From Conoideocrella luteorostrata (Eukaryota; Ascomycota; Sordariomycetes; Hypocreales; Clavicipitaceae): a stretch of 64,000 nucleotides of DNA. The DNA is taken from the NCBI GenBank assembly GCA_032433595.1, contig JASWJB010000023.1, forward strand, positions 186,001 to 250,000, read 5' to 3'. Shown piece by piece: positions 34,947 to 46,536 of the stretch. Positions within the stretch are counted from its first letter, which is position 1. Every line of letters starts with the position of its first letter. The notes beneath the pieces are model-generated. The model saw only the letters and a program-made list of their open reading frames with translations. It was not told the DNA's origin and ran no database searches. The translations under genes and the position numbers were made by a program.

Positions 34947-35445
34947 GTTGAGCCACCCGGCGTACTCGACCGTCTAGGCTGACTCGTTTGTATCGTTGGG
35001 GTCGAAATGCAAACGACTGCGCGCCGTGAGATCGGCAAAGAAAACAGTATGCTTCTTATCAAAGACTGACCGCCCCTGCGCCTCTGTAGATTCAAGCCAT
35101 TGCTGTTGTGTATCAAAGCATGTTTTCGGAATGAAGAGCATGGCCTCCACACGACGACCCACGACAACATTCCCGTTCATCGTGGATGCTAAGGCTTCTT
35201 GGTGGAGTACTTACGCCACTGTTGAGATATTGACGTTTGTTAGGGTCGAGGTAGAAGTGGTACAAGCATCCATACACAAACCAAGGTACGTGTCGCAAAT
35301 GATTAGTTTCAATTCGCACTAACGACCTAGAGCTGTGCTGATATTTTGGACAAAATAACCTAACATTGACCGCCTGCTTGTTGCAAAAGTGAGGCTGACG
35401 AAAGCGGAGCCTATGCTTACCATCTATGATTGGGCCGGTCGTCAA
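34947..35445 (-). pseudogene. Unrecognised coding-like relic
   Basis: Minus-strand frames carry PWFVYGCLYHFYLDPNKRQY, then a GTAAGT donor, then MNGNVVVGRRVEAMLF, FDTQQQWLES and TARSRLHFDPND to a stop at 34974. The composition is clearly protein-like, but I do not recognise the family. It may be the 3' part of a decayed gene that converges on the FunK1 relic. Confidence 0.3.
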
Positions 35446-35660
35446 TGAGGCTTGGGACGAAGAGAGTCACGCCATCTGATTAGTTACTGTCGGTGCCCGA
35501 AGAGGGGCCTGGGCATCTATGAACACTGAAGTGACAAATCTTCTGGCAGTCCCGGACAAAATTTGTCAGTTGTCGAGTTGCTAAATATCTGGCGGATTGG
35601 GGCAGTTCTGCCTCGTCCACTTCCAAATGCCATTTCGGCTTCTTTATCCGCGTTGCTTTA

Positions 35661-35711
35661 ATGGCACGCCAATACGGTTACGATGACTACACCGTGGGCT
35701 GGCTGTCGGTT
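35661..35711 (+). pseudogene. Remnant N-terminus of a PNP_UDP-type protein
   Basis: MARQYGYDDYTVGWLSV resembles the invariant start of fungal purine-nucleoside-phosphorylase-like domains that often head NACHT-ankyrin receptors (DDYTVGWICALP-type). The similarity stops abruptly after 17 codons and repetitive sequence follows. It may be the stub of a third STAND receptor gene. Short match, so modest confidence. Confidence 0.3.
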
Positions 35712-35829
35712 GGGTGGTGGTCAGTTAGCCAGTCCCTGTTTTGTTTGTGCGACGCGGCTTGCTGGCCCGCTGGGACGGCCAAAAAAAAAGGGGAAACAGA
35801 GCAAGTAGCCCCTAAAATCAACATCAACC

Positions 35830-36525
35830 CGCCCCACCTAGCCTGCCACATAACTTTGATACGTATCCTACAGGCGTGGAATAAGCCAGCTACGCCTGGA
35901 TTAGCATCTCTACGGGTTTTAAGCATAACTTACCCATTGTGGCGTCCTCCGGCGTACAGTGGCACCAGCGTAGAGGAGGCAATTCCGCGCTAGAAACTAT
36001 AAAATAGTTTGCAGAAAAGACTGGGAATTTCTGCCTTGGCGCTATATATACTATAGGGATATAGTCTTTAACGCATATAAAGCTGTGTGGCGGCCAGCGA
36101 CGTACAAGAGTCGCAGGATCACCGGGGGCATTTACCAAAATACAGGCGGGATTCACCAGAAGACGGGGGGATTTGGCTAGAAGACAGGCGGTACGCACTT
36201 TTTGCACACGCTCATGCTCACACTGCGGGGGCTGCGCACAAACCCTGTCGGTCGGTCGCATGCGCCCGCTCACAAACCAAATGTTGAATCAGAAATCAGA
36301 AATTAGAGCGGCAGCCAGCACCCCAAATCCGCAAATTCTCAAGATGCGCCCGCCACACAACCTGATATGTGGAATAGAGGCGTGGCATACGCTGGCTACC
36401 CTGAGACTGGTATCTCCACGAGTTATACTAATTGTGTGCCCGCGGCGGGGACGTTTCGCGACGTCACTCGTAGCCGGGGCGCCTGCGGATAAATTAGGCA
36501 ATTCTGCGCTGGAAATAAGGAAAAG
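35830..36525 (+). repeat. Diverged direct repeat, two copies
   Basis: The stretch about 35830-36005 resembles about 36341-36525. Shared blocks are a CGCC-CAC start, GGCGTGG, TCT-C-CG(G/A)GTT, and the end AGGCAATTC(C/T)GCGCT(A/G)GAAA. They are separated by about 340 bp. Nature unknown; they could be diverged LTRs or a local duplication. Confidence 0.3.
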
Positions 36526-36859
36526 GTACTCCGTTCATAGAGAATACTAGGAAGGGCTACTCCATGGAACGCAGCCAGCTTGAATGAAATCGGCATGTGT
36601 GGCTGCATTTCAGCTGTCACACCAAAACTAGGGACCTCATTGGTCCTTGCTCTTTCAGCCCCCGAACCTGGGAGATTCATCATCTCACGTCTCTCTGACA
36701 AGCCGACCTTCTCTCTTCCGTGCCATCGCTCAACCAAAGAACACTAGGCCGTAGCCCTCCCAAAACGAGACTCCTACGAACCATCGGCGGCGGCGGCATA
36801 CGGCACGGCATCAGACACGTTGGCGGCTCAGGCACATTGCTCGCGGACATATTTTCGCA

Positions 36860-39800
36860 ATGCCTTTCTTTGCCCTCTCGATCCTCGATGAATATACACA
36901 TTCGCATGGCGGCGTTTGGGCCATGTTCTTGACCTGCTGCTGCGTGCTTCTGATCGCGTTCATGCGCATCCATGCCGGCTCGGGACGTCGTGCAAAAGTC
37001 GCGGGCCATTTGCGTGAGCCGTCACAGCATAAAACGCAACCGGATAATGAAGTCAGTGGCGTCGGAGAGAAAGAAGATGGAGACTCTGGTGGCGAAGTCG
37101 CAACATCGTCAGAATGCGTTTCAACAGACAAATGCAATGCAATAAGCACGGATCGTCCCTCCAAGGCCGAGCTGGGGCTGCAGATACTGCATGACTGTAG
37201 GGAGCCAAATGTTGAGTATGTTCATGTCCGAGCGGCCACTTACGAAGGGCACTACTGACTGGCTGTAGTATCGTCGCTGTGCACGGGCTCGGTGCGAACC
37301 CGGACTATGCTTGGGTTTGGCTGCCCAAGAATAATCCCATCGGTAACTGCGGATATCCCGACAAACCCTTCAACTGGCTGAGAGAACTGCTTCCGGCCAA
37401 ATTATCTTGTCGGGTTCTGGCGTTCAACTACGATTCGACATGGCTCTCGACAAGCTCGGCCCCTCAACAGCGAATCTCGAATATTTCGGACAACCTTCTT
37501 GAAAGCCTCCAAGTTATCCGTGAGATGGTTAGTCTCTTAGTGTGTCCTTGTGTGTGATCAGTCGAATTAATTTTCTGGAACAGGTCACCGGTCGCCCATT
37601 GATCTTCATAGGTCACAGCTTTGGGGGCAACGTCATTGAACAAGTACGTGGTAGCCACACAATCCCGGCCCTTCGGCTCGACCATATTAACCGTTTAGGC
37701 TATCGTCTCTGCCACCAGACAAGGCTCAGAGTACCGGCCCATAGCCGAATCTACAGTCGGGGTGATATTCCTAGGCACCCCTCATCGAGGGAGTCCGGCG
37801 GCAAAATGGGGCGCGTTGATTGCGTCGCTCGCGCTGCCTGGCTTTGTTTCCGAAGATAGGCTGTTGAAAGCCTTGGAACAGCAGTCAGATTCCCTGGCGG
37901 ATCGTTTGCGTGACTTCTCCCACTGGCTCTTCTCTGAGTCAGTGTCTGTTGTTTGCGCTTTCGAACAGCTTGCGACGGACTATTCGTCCCGGGCGGGTTT
38001 ATTAGGAAAATTCCTTTCTTCTAAAGAATTGGTTCGTGTCCTGATGGCTGTTTCCCACCGACACCACTAACTAACTCATCTTTTAGATTGTGCCCGAATC
38101 CAGCGCCTGCATCGATGGCCACCGCCAGATATCTCTCCATACGGACCACCTGAAGATTAACAAGTTCTATGGGTTTGAGGACCCTTCCTTCAAGCTTATC
38201 TACCCTCATATAGCACGGATGGCCGAAAATGCTATCGAAACACTGAAGCGCCGGCGGAACCCACTGCCGGTTCCAACGGACGAAAGGTCTACATCTGGCG
38301 ACCTTAGGAAATGCCTCCAGACAATGAGAGTACGAAATCCAGAGGATATCCTATCTGATATCCAGCGACAGAAAGGGGAAAGAGTAGGTAATACCTGCGA
38401 ATGGATTTTGAAACAAGAGAAATTCTCTTCCTGGAGCGCTGGCAAAGAATCACGTCTTCTTCGCATTATCGGGTCTCCCGGCATCGGCAAGACTATGATA
38501 TCAATGTTTCTTGTTCAGGAGCTTAAGAAAAAGGTCGAGAGGTCCCCAGGCAAGGCATTTGCTTTTTTTTTCTGCGACGATAAAGACCAGGATCGAAAAA
38601 CACCAATCGCAATCCTGCGAAGCTTTATCTGGCAGTTGCTGCTACAGAGGATCGAGCTCTTCCAGCATGTGCAGCCAGACTTTGAGAAGCACAAGAATGA
38701 CCGTGTTTTCCAGGACCTTTTTAACGACTATTCCGCCCTTTGGCGAATTTTCCAGAACATAATCATGGATAAGCGCATAGGCAAAGTTTTTATTCTTATT
38801 GATGCTCTAGATGAATGCGAAATATCAACGCGACATATTTTGCTCCGCTCTATTAAGAAGCTCTGTCAGCCACTGCCAATAGCTACAACAGAAAATTTAA
38901 AATTCCTTATTACTTGCAGACCCGACATAGATGATATTGAGGATGAGTTGAGAAGCGTGGGTCTAGGTCTAAGGATAGACTCCGCCGACATAAATAACGA
39001 CCTTTCCGAGTATATTGACACCAAAGTCGACGAGCTCTCAAGAACCAAAAACTACACTACAAGGATTAAAAACAAAGTTCGAGACACACTAAAACGTGAA
39101 GCCGGTGGTACCTTCCTCTGGGCATCTCTTATGGTTGCCGAACTAGGCCGACCAGGGGTTCGTATGCTCCATGTGGAGGCGAGGCTCCAGAACCTACCCC
39201 ATGGACTCGAAGACACATATGCTGCGATTTTGGACCAAGTTCCCATCGAAAACAGAGAGGCTGCTTATTTTATCTTGTGTTTTATGGTAGCGGCACGTCG
39301 TCCGCTAAGAAAATCCGAAATCCAAGCCGCATATGCAACTTGGAAGACTGGTGCAATACAATGTGGTGAAGATTTAGAAGTTTATGGTGATATTCTCTCG
39401 ATGTGCAGCTCGATCCTTTATGTAGGAAGCGGTGACAACGCAACCCTTAACTTCTGCCATTAGTCTGCAAAAGACTTTTTACTCCGTGAGACCTCGAGAG
39501 TTAAAGCGTGGTACCATTCTACTGAAGATGAGGCACATCTCCTGATTTTCAAGGTGTGCTGGACATTTGTAAGCGCCAAGCTCAACGGCATTAATTCGGT
39601 CATTTATCGCCCGTTCGGATACTTCACATACCCTGAGTTGCAGAGTCAATTCTCACGGTATTTTTTTCTGGAGTATTCGTCCCACGAGTGGTTACAACAT
39701 GCAATAGCGAGTCATAGAGCCTTGCCGCACGGCTGGCACAACCTAGCTATAGATGTCACGAAAGCACCGACATTGCGTGACACATGGTTGGCTGTCTCGG

Positions 39801-41824
39801 TTATAAAAGGGCACGAGGCCGTGGTCAAGCTACTACTCGAGAACGGCGCTGACGTCGAGGCAAAATACCAAAACCGTAGTTGGACGCCGCTATTTTGCGC
39901 CGCGATAAATGGGCACGAGGCTATGGCCAAGCTGCTGCTTGACAATGGTGCCAACATCGAGACGAAAAATGACAAGCATGGCCACACGCCGCTGTCGTGG
40001 GCTGCTTGGAACGGGCACACGGCCGTGGTGAAGCTGCTGCTCGAAAACGGCGCTAACATCGAGGCGAAAGATGACAAGTATAGCCTGACGCCGCTGTCGC
40101 GCGGCGCTTGGAGAGGGCACGAGGCTGTGGTCAAGCTGCTGCTTGATAATGGCGCCAACATCGAGGCGAAAGATAAAGACTATAGCCACACGCCGCTGTC
40201 GGACGCCGCTGGGAGAGGACACGAGGCTATGGTCAGGCTGCTGCTCGATAACGGTGCCAATATTGATCCTAAGGATACCGATTATGGCATGACGCCGCTG
40301 TCGTGGGCCGCAGGGAACGGGCACACGGCCGTGGTGAAGCTGCTGCTCGAAAACGGCGCTAACATCGAGGCGAAAGATGACAAGTATAGCCTGACGCCGC
40401 TTTTGGGCGCCGCTGCGAGAGGGCACGAGGCTGTGGTCAAGCTGCTGCTTGATAATGGCGCCAACATCGAAGCGAAAGATAAAGACTATAGCCAGACGTC
40501 GCTGTTGTTGGCCGCAGGGAACGGGCACACAGCCGTGGTGAAGCTGCTGCTCGAAAACGGCGCTAACATCGAGGCGAAAGATGACAAGTATAGCCTGACG
40601 CCGCTGTCGCGCGGCGCTTGGAGAGGGCACACGGCCGTGGTGAAGCTGCTGCTCGATAACGGCGCCAATATTGATTCTAATGATAACAAGTATGGCCAGA
40701 CGCTGCTGTCGCGCGCCGCTGGGAGAGGGCACGAGGCTGTGGTCAAGCTACTGCTTGACAACGGTGCCAATATTGATTCTAAGGATATCGATTATGGCAT
40801 GACGCCGCTGTCGTGGGCCGCCGGGAGAGGGCACGAGGCTGTGGTGAAGCTACTGCTTGACAACGGCGCCAACATTGATTCTGATGATAACAAGTATGGC
40901 CTGACGCCCCTGTCGCGCGCCGCTTGGAGAGGGCACGAGGCTGTGGTGAAGCTACTGCTTGACAACGGCGCCAACATTGATTCTGTTGATAATAAGTATG
41001 GTCTGACGCCGCTGTTGCGCGCCGCTGGGAGAGGGCACGAGGCTGTGGTCAAGTTACTGCTTGACAACGGCGCCAACATTGATCCTAATAAAAAGTATGG
41101 CCAGATGCCGCTGTGTCGCGCCGCTGGAAGAGGGCACGAAGCTGTGGTCAAGCTACTGCTTGACCACGGCGCCAACATTAATTCTAATGATAACAAGTAT
41201 AGCCAGACGCCGCTATCGCGCGCCGCTGGGAGAGGGCACGAGGCTGTCGTAAGGTCACTACTTTCAAACGATGCTAGTATAAGTATCGGAGATACTACTT
41301 CTCGGACACCGCTGTCACATGCCGCCTGGCGTGGACATGGTACCATTGTTAGAGCATTACTTGACCATCACTCAAATGATCCCGATCATAAAGATATATA
41401 TGGATCGACGCCACTATCCATAGCTGCGCGTAATTGCCGCACAGAGATAGTAAAAATGCTACTAGGTACTGGACAAGTTACTCCCGACCTGCCGGACCGC
41501 TTCGGACGGACGTCTTGGTGGTGGGCAAGAACATACGGGGACGCGGAAACCAAGCAAGCACTACTTGACTACGCACAGAAGACAGGCGTAGGAGATCACG
41601 AGAACGACGAATCTATTGATGACAAGCTAGTGTCCAATGACAAAATATCCAGATACTGCGATGTTTGCACGTTGAACTTTCAGAAACTCGAGGTCTGCTA
41701 CTCTTGCGACGTTTGTCATGGTGGAGATTTTGACATCTGTTTGAAATGCTATGAGATTGGAGGGCGTTGTTTGGGGAACGATCACAGATTAGCTCAAAGG
41801 AACTTACAACACGAAGAGAAGTAA
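36860..41824 (+). CDS. STAND receptor: hydrolase-NACHT-ankyrin-ZZ, with one in-frame TAG
   Basis: Five exons: 36860-37215, 37269-37527, 37584-37643, 37699-38031, 38087-41824. All four introns are 53-56 nt and GT-AG. Reading through the TAG gives about 1581 residues. A membrane segment is near residues 19-38. An alpha/beta hydrolase domain follows (AVHGLGANPDYAW; nucleophile elbow GHSFGG with Ser about 217; HTDHLKI near the likely catalytic His), as in SesB-type effectors. NACHT follows: P-loop GSPGIGKT (Lys about 471), Walker B FILIDALDEC near 571-580. TAG at 39461-39463 (codon 795) falls where relatives have Gln in FCHQSAKDFLL; the frame then continues. About 17 ankyrin units span about residues 905-1490 and a ZZ-type zinc finger (C-x2-C pairs) ends the protein. 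In fungi such proteins mediate non-self recognition and cell death. Downstream ATG 39554 could start a separate ankyrin-ZZ product. Confidence 0.85.
39806..41530 (+). repeat. Ankyrin array of receptor 1, near-identical 102-bp units
   Basis: About 17 tandem units of 34 codons (two are 33), consensus HEAVVKLLLDNGANI-(D/E)-K-Y-TPLS-AA-RG. Units 3 and 8 are identical in protein. Units 3-14 are closest; the outer units are diverged. This is the pattern left by unequal crossing-over and concerted evolution. Confidence 0.9.
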
Positions 41825-43411
41825 GACTAGCTTGATTGCTATCAATAAAAATCTAGGCAAAGAAGGCGTTAAGAAGCCCGCTATTATTTGTTTCCTTATA
41901 CTGACTATCTGAGTGTACCCTTTACCACAAGATTTGAAAAGTTTGGAGTTCGTAAAACGTTGCTGTCTTGCAACTCTCTTCTGCTGGCACCTTAGTAGAA
42001 AGCACACCACAGACCGCTCACCAAGCACTTGAGATGTTGGGTATCAGATTGTCTCTTGCTCTGTAAGGAGAGCAGACCAGTTGAATCACCGACTCAGAAA
42101 CGCGGGCTGGGGAACAAATAAACCGCTAATCTTCAGGTTCAATGAGCTTGTATGTGCCAGTAACAACGCGCGCTTCAGATGTAATCACTTGAGGCGAGGG
42201 ATACTTTATGTACCAACAGACTGCATTACTCACAATCCATGGAGACAAAACTTTACTTTAATCTACTTACTTTCTGCCTTAATTGAGCTATTTCACAAGC
42301 AGCTAACTTTGTAGGACTATAATTCATATATGTAGTAAATAACTATTTTTCCGTCTAACTCTTAACAGTCTTATGCTGCGACCCAGGATAGCAGGCTGCA
42401 CAAACAGGCAATTTAGCCTATTGATGCCTGTGCCCGTCCGTCTTTGCTATCCAAAGGCATCGCTCTTTTTTTTGTAGTAATGTTGGGGTAGGTTTAGAGG
42501 TCGCGAGGCTCGGTGACCATGTAGGGGCTGCGGAAGAGAACAGTGAAAACCCACGTCCAGCTAAGCATCAATGATGGGATGAAGGTTCATGCAGGCAAAC
42601 TAGTTACTGGCCTAGTGGGTGTTCATGGTCCCATGCTGTCCGTCTGCCTAACTAGAAGAAAAGTGTCAGCCGACTGGGTGTCGGGTCGTATCAATGTGGC
42701 CGAGAGGAGGTACAAAAGCCCAATAACGTGTGATCTGTCGAAAATAGGGCGGCGCATTGCATTTGCCCTCGTCTAATGCTCCTTATGTGCATCATGATGG
42801 GCTATATTAATGTGACGGATCGCGCCTAATGAAAGCAAGGCGGTTGGTGTTAGCTAGAGGAGTCTGCCTCGTCTTCAATGACCAAAAGCTAGGCACGGCT
42901 ACTGTAGTCTCTTGTCCAACCGCCATCGAAACGGGCCTGCTCTCGGGAGTATGTGTGTTCTGGACGAATCCTAGATGCCGGCTAAGACGATGGCGCGGCG
43001 TCGCCTATCTTCGCGCACTCTCCGGCATTGTTGCAAGCATACTCGAATATGGAATCAGTTACGGCGCCAACGCGTCGCGAAGCGACCATCATAACGGTTG
43101 ATTTGTCTTCACGCCGTCAAGCCGGAGGAGATTGTCTTGAATGTTGCGGCATATATCACACATGCAAATAAAATCCCAACCGAATTCACGTCGCGCAAGG
43201 ACAAGATGGATATCTCCTTCTAGAAACCGCAGCGGATGAGGGTCTGATCCGAGCACAAACACGTTCTTGTCGTTGGAGAGTATGACAACAGCACATATCT
43301 CGGTAACTCCAAGTCATCGCCTTAATACTGTTCTATTCCCTATTTAGCCGGCAGCGGTCACCGGTTATAGTGAGTACGAGCCTCCATTGTGATTTACTGC
43401 ATCTACTCTTT
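41825..43411. other. Intergenic, nothing recognised
   Basis: Short frames only. A 90-codon plus frame at 42829-43101 has no recognisable domain. Confidence 0.45.
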
Positions 43412-44526
43412 CTACCTTTCTTCGATAAAATCACAGTACGAGAGCTCCCACCCTACGCTGGCCATAGATGCCAGCATCCCCTTGCTGGATATAGACTCCA
43501 GATAGAGCATGCGAAAGTCGACGCCTTTGGCGCTTTGCCAGCGCTTCATGAACAGAGCAGTCTGCGATGTCTGTGCAGGCATCAAGTTGATATATGATTG
43601 TCTATCCTTGAGCATAGCTTGGCTGGGGATACAAGTAGCGGAGTCATTCGTCCACATGAAACATGGCAGCTTGGCAGCTTGGACGACGGGAGCCATTGCC
43701 GCAAAGCCCCAGTCAATGATACTACAATTTCATTAGCTCTGGACTTATCAGGCAAGGTGAACGAGTTATAAATAAACCACTCTCACACCATTTAATATTG
43801 CTCTCTTGGTCGATAATAATGTTAGCTGGCTTCAAATCACCATGGTCTATGGCATAAACTCTACTGTCTCTATCTTGGCCAAGGACTTTGGGCAGCAGCG
43901 CTAGCTGGTCCAGGCAGTCCTTCTCAGTAATGCCAGGAAGCTTCCCTTCCCTTGCGCGATGAAGCTGGTTTCTGATGCGGCGTTCGAAGAAAGCTATAGC
44001 AGTTGTAGACCCTGAGAAGCAGCAGGTTAGCCGCACATCCAAGTTCATCAAGAGTTTGGTACATTCCCATACGGTTCTCCACAGTACACGTTAGTAGAGA
44101 CAGCTGAATCTCAGCTAACTGGGCCAGTAGGGAGTCACGCGTCGGCTGTGATGGGAAGGTGTCGTCCCATTTCAGCGGGGAACCTTCAACCCAATCAAGC
44201 ACTATGAACGGGAACTCTATGGGGTTATCGAAAGTTAGGCTGTTGCCACGGTATCGAGGGAACCAACGGAAGCCTTTTGCCTCGAGCTTCCGAAAGACGC
44301 GTGTTTCCATGTCGACAGTAGCAACAATCTCTTGTTGGCTCCTATGAATGGAGTGTCTCACTCGTAATGAAACGCTGGGGCGATCCCTGAAGCTGATCTT
44401 GAAGATGCGACACTCTCCCCCTTGGAATTCTCCATCCACGAAGGGGTTGTTGCCACCTAGTTGGAGGCCAGAGATAGCGGCACATATAGCCTCTGGGTTG
44501 AGATTCTGGGCTTCGTGTAGAGACAT
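43412..44526 (-). CDS. APH-family (aminoglycoside phosphotransferase-like) kinase
   Basis: Three exons (44526-44073, 44011-43789, 43721-43412) with introns of 61 and 67 nt, the first with a GCTAAC branch and CTCAG acceptor, splice to 328 residues. Small-molecule or choline-kinase-like fold. The N-lobe has FPFIVLDWVEGSPL (hinge), and the catalytic loop is HGDLKPANIII in exon 2. The metal-binding segment IIDWGFAA (DxG-like) is created exactly by the second splice. APH-like genes are expanded in fungi, with mostly unknown substrates. The catalytic residues appear intact, so I expect an active enzyme. A TACTCCGTA motif lies about 165 bp upstream of the ATG and repeat R1 copy D somewhat further. 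Confidence 0.82.
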
Positions 44527-44810
44527 ACGGACGGACTGCGGTTTAAAAGGGTTGTGGGCTACATCTGGGAGGTAATGTTGCTTAGCAAAATTGCAAGGCC
44601 TGGGCGGAGGAGTCTGCCGCCACTACACGTGACACTTAGTCAGAGCCACATGCTCCAAGCGCGACCAGTGCAGCACCTATGTACTCCGTATATGTACGCG
44701 AACCATTGTCACCGTAAACGTACGATACTGCCGTAAGCGTACGATTTCGCCGGAAGCAGCAGAGTAAATGAATCCGGAAGAAGCATCCTAAAAGGCATAA
44801 ATAATAGTCA

Positions 44811-44892
44811 CATTCCCTCATTAAATTAGATAGAAGACAAGGACAACTCCACTGCTTTAGAGAGCCGCTTCCATAGCTACTCACATTGTGAC
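44811..44892 (-). repeat. Dispersed repeat R1, copy D (partial)
   Basis: Reads as the reverse complement of copy C: CCTCATTAAATTAGATAG, CTCCACTGCTTTAGAGAG, CATAGCTACTCACATTGTGAC. Same GTCACA outer end. Upstream of the APH-like kinase. Confidence 0.5.
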
Positions 44893-46536
44893 AGTGCAAC
44901 ACCTATGTAAATGTACGCGAACCACTTGTAGTAGTTCTACCGTAGTATGGGATGCTAAGCACTGGTGTCAAGACGTGGGGGAGGCATCATGTATTGTTGA
45001 TTCAATGGCATCTTGGGTATGGACCAGAAGCCCTGAGCTCCACTTCCGTAGGGGCGGCACCGCGGATGGCGTTGCCCGCCCCCTTGAACATTCTAATTCC
45101 CCCTCCGCCACCAGCCCATGGGAGATGTCGCAGGCACTCACACACTAGTTCTGTGACTGTGACTATGGTTCTGTGTTGAGTCTGCGGTCCTTCTTGAGCA
45201 CCACTGGGAATACACAAGAAGTCTTGCCCTTCACTCTGCTATATCAGAACCCAAGTCGTGACAGTGTGTTGGGTCGATAAACTAGCTTTGAAGCATGAGC
45301 TCGCAGGGGCATACTAAGCCAATAGTCAATTCAAGTAGACAATGACTAGATAGGATGCTGTGGGATCGGCTAGGCAGAATCCTCTTTCTCTTCAAATTAG
45401 CAATGCTTTATTTAGCCATGGGTACTTAAATGATTGTAGCTTACTTTACACTGTCTACTAAGTAATAACGCAATCCTTTCGCGATATGTGTGGTATTGTA
45501 GAAGATATGCAGGAAGAAGCTCAATTCTTTTTGCACTTTGGCAAAACAGGGCCCTGCTTTTGTCTATTTTGCATCTGACGGGGTGGTGCTGACCCACCGG
45601 CGCCATGACTGCCGATGCACTGCACTGTCCAACGAGCACTTTACCATCTTTACGGATGACGACCGAAGTGTCGACCGAGCATCAAACTGAAAATCGTAGC
45701 ACAGGACCCAGAGATATAAGAGACACAAGCAAAGGAAGCAATGCGCAGTGTACTGTAGACATTCCAGTGCTAGTGGGCACAGCTGGGCAAAACGCCAGTG
45801 GATCCCGGCGTCGGGATGTGCCGTAAAAGCAGCTGCTAGAAATGATGACAAAATTAGGTTTTGGCGGGGTTTATTTCGGGGTGAGGGGGGGGGGGGGGTT
45901 GTTTCAGCGAAAAAAAATTAGAAGTTAAAATTCCACAAGATACAGAGTACATGTCCAACACTTCCAATGCCATTTACGGACCCGAGTCTCGCCGAGTGAC
46001 AAAGTATTGACAGAGCCAGAGCCATGGGCCCAGGATGCAGCCCCGCCCGGTACCGACGAGAAACCAACAAATTGTATGCAGATTACGGCGGGAGACATCA
46101 GCAACGAAAAAAAAAGCCAGACGGCTGCTCACCATGCCGCACATGGATCAATCCATGTCATGTGCTTCGCTTTTCTACTTCCATCAAGACCAAGGGTTGC
46201 ATTATCCCGTTCAGATCCATGCCATCCTTCCAGTCGCGGAACCATGAAGATAAGGGTAGTAAGCTTCTACTGTGCCAAGACTTGACCCGAGACGTCGCGA
46301 TTCCATAATAGACTTCAATATTCCGCCACTTAAAAACTAAGAGTCAGCTTACTCGGAAGACGAACTCAATAGCCTTTATCCATGCGCTCCGATCACATAG
46401 TCAAGTGCTTTCCTCTGGCATGACATCGAACGTGCATACATAGTCCTTGCCATGTGAGCGTGAAGTATAAATTTGCACGTCAAAACGCACCCCAAACTCT
46501 AAAAAGCGGCTATAAATATGCACCCCGCTCGCTGAC
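44893..46536. other. Intergenic, with a long poly-G tract
   Basis: No gene supported. A G run of about 15 lies at 45884-45898. Overlapping frames at 46007-46308 are in three phases and without domain character. A CTATAAATA box at 46509 (about 28 bp upstream of 46537) may serve the next gene. Confidence 0.45.

Noticed and set aside
39890..40732. 280-codon minus-strand frame
   Set aside because: Antisense of the ankyrin array; its regular composition follows from the 102-bp repeats.
46007..46308. Three overlapping plus-strand frames
   Set aside because: Three phases open at once over a short stretch with no domain or start context.
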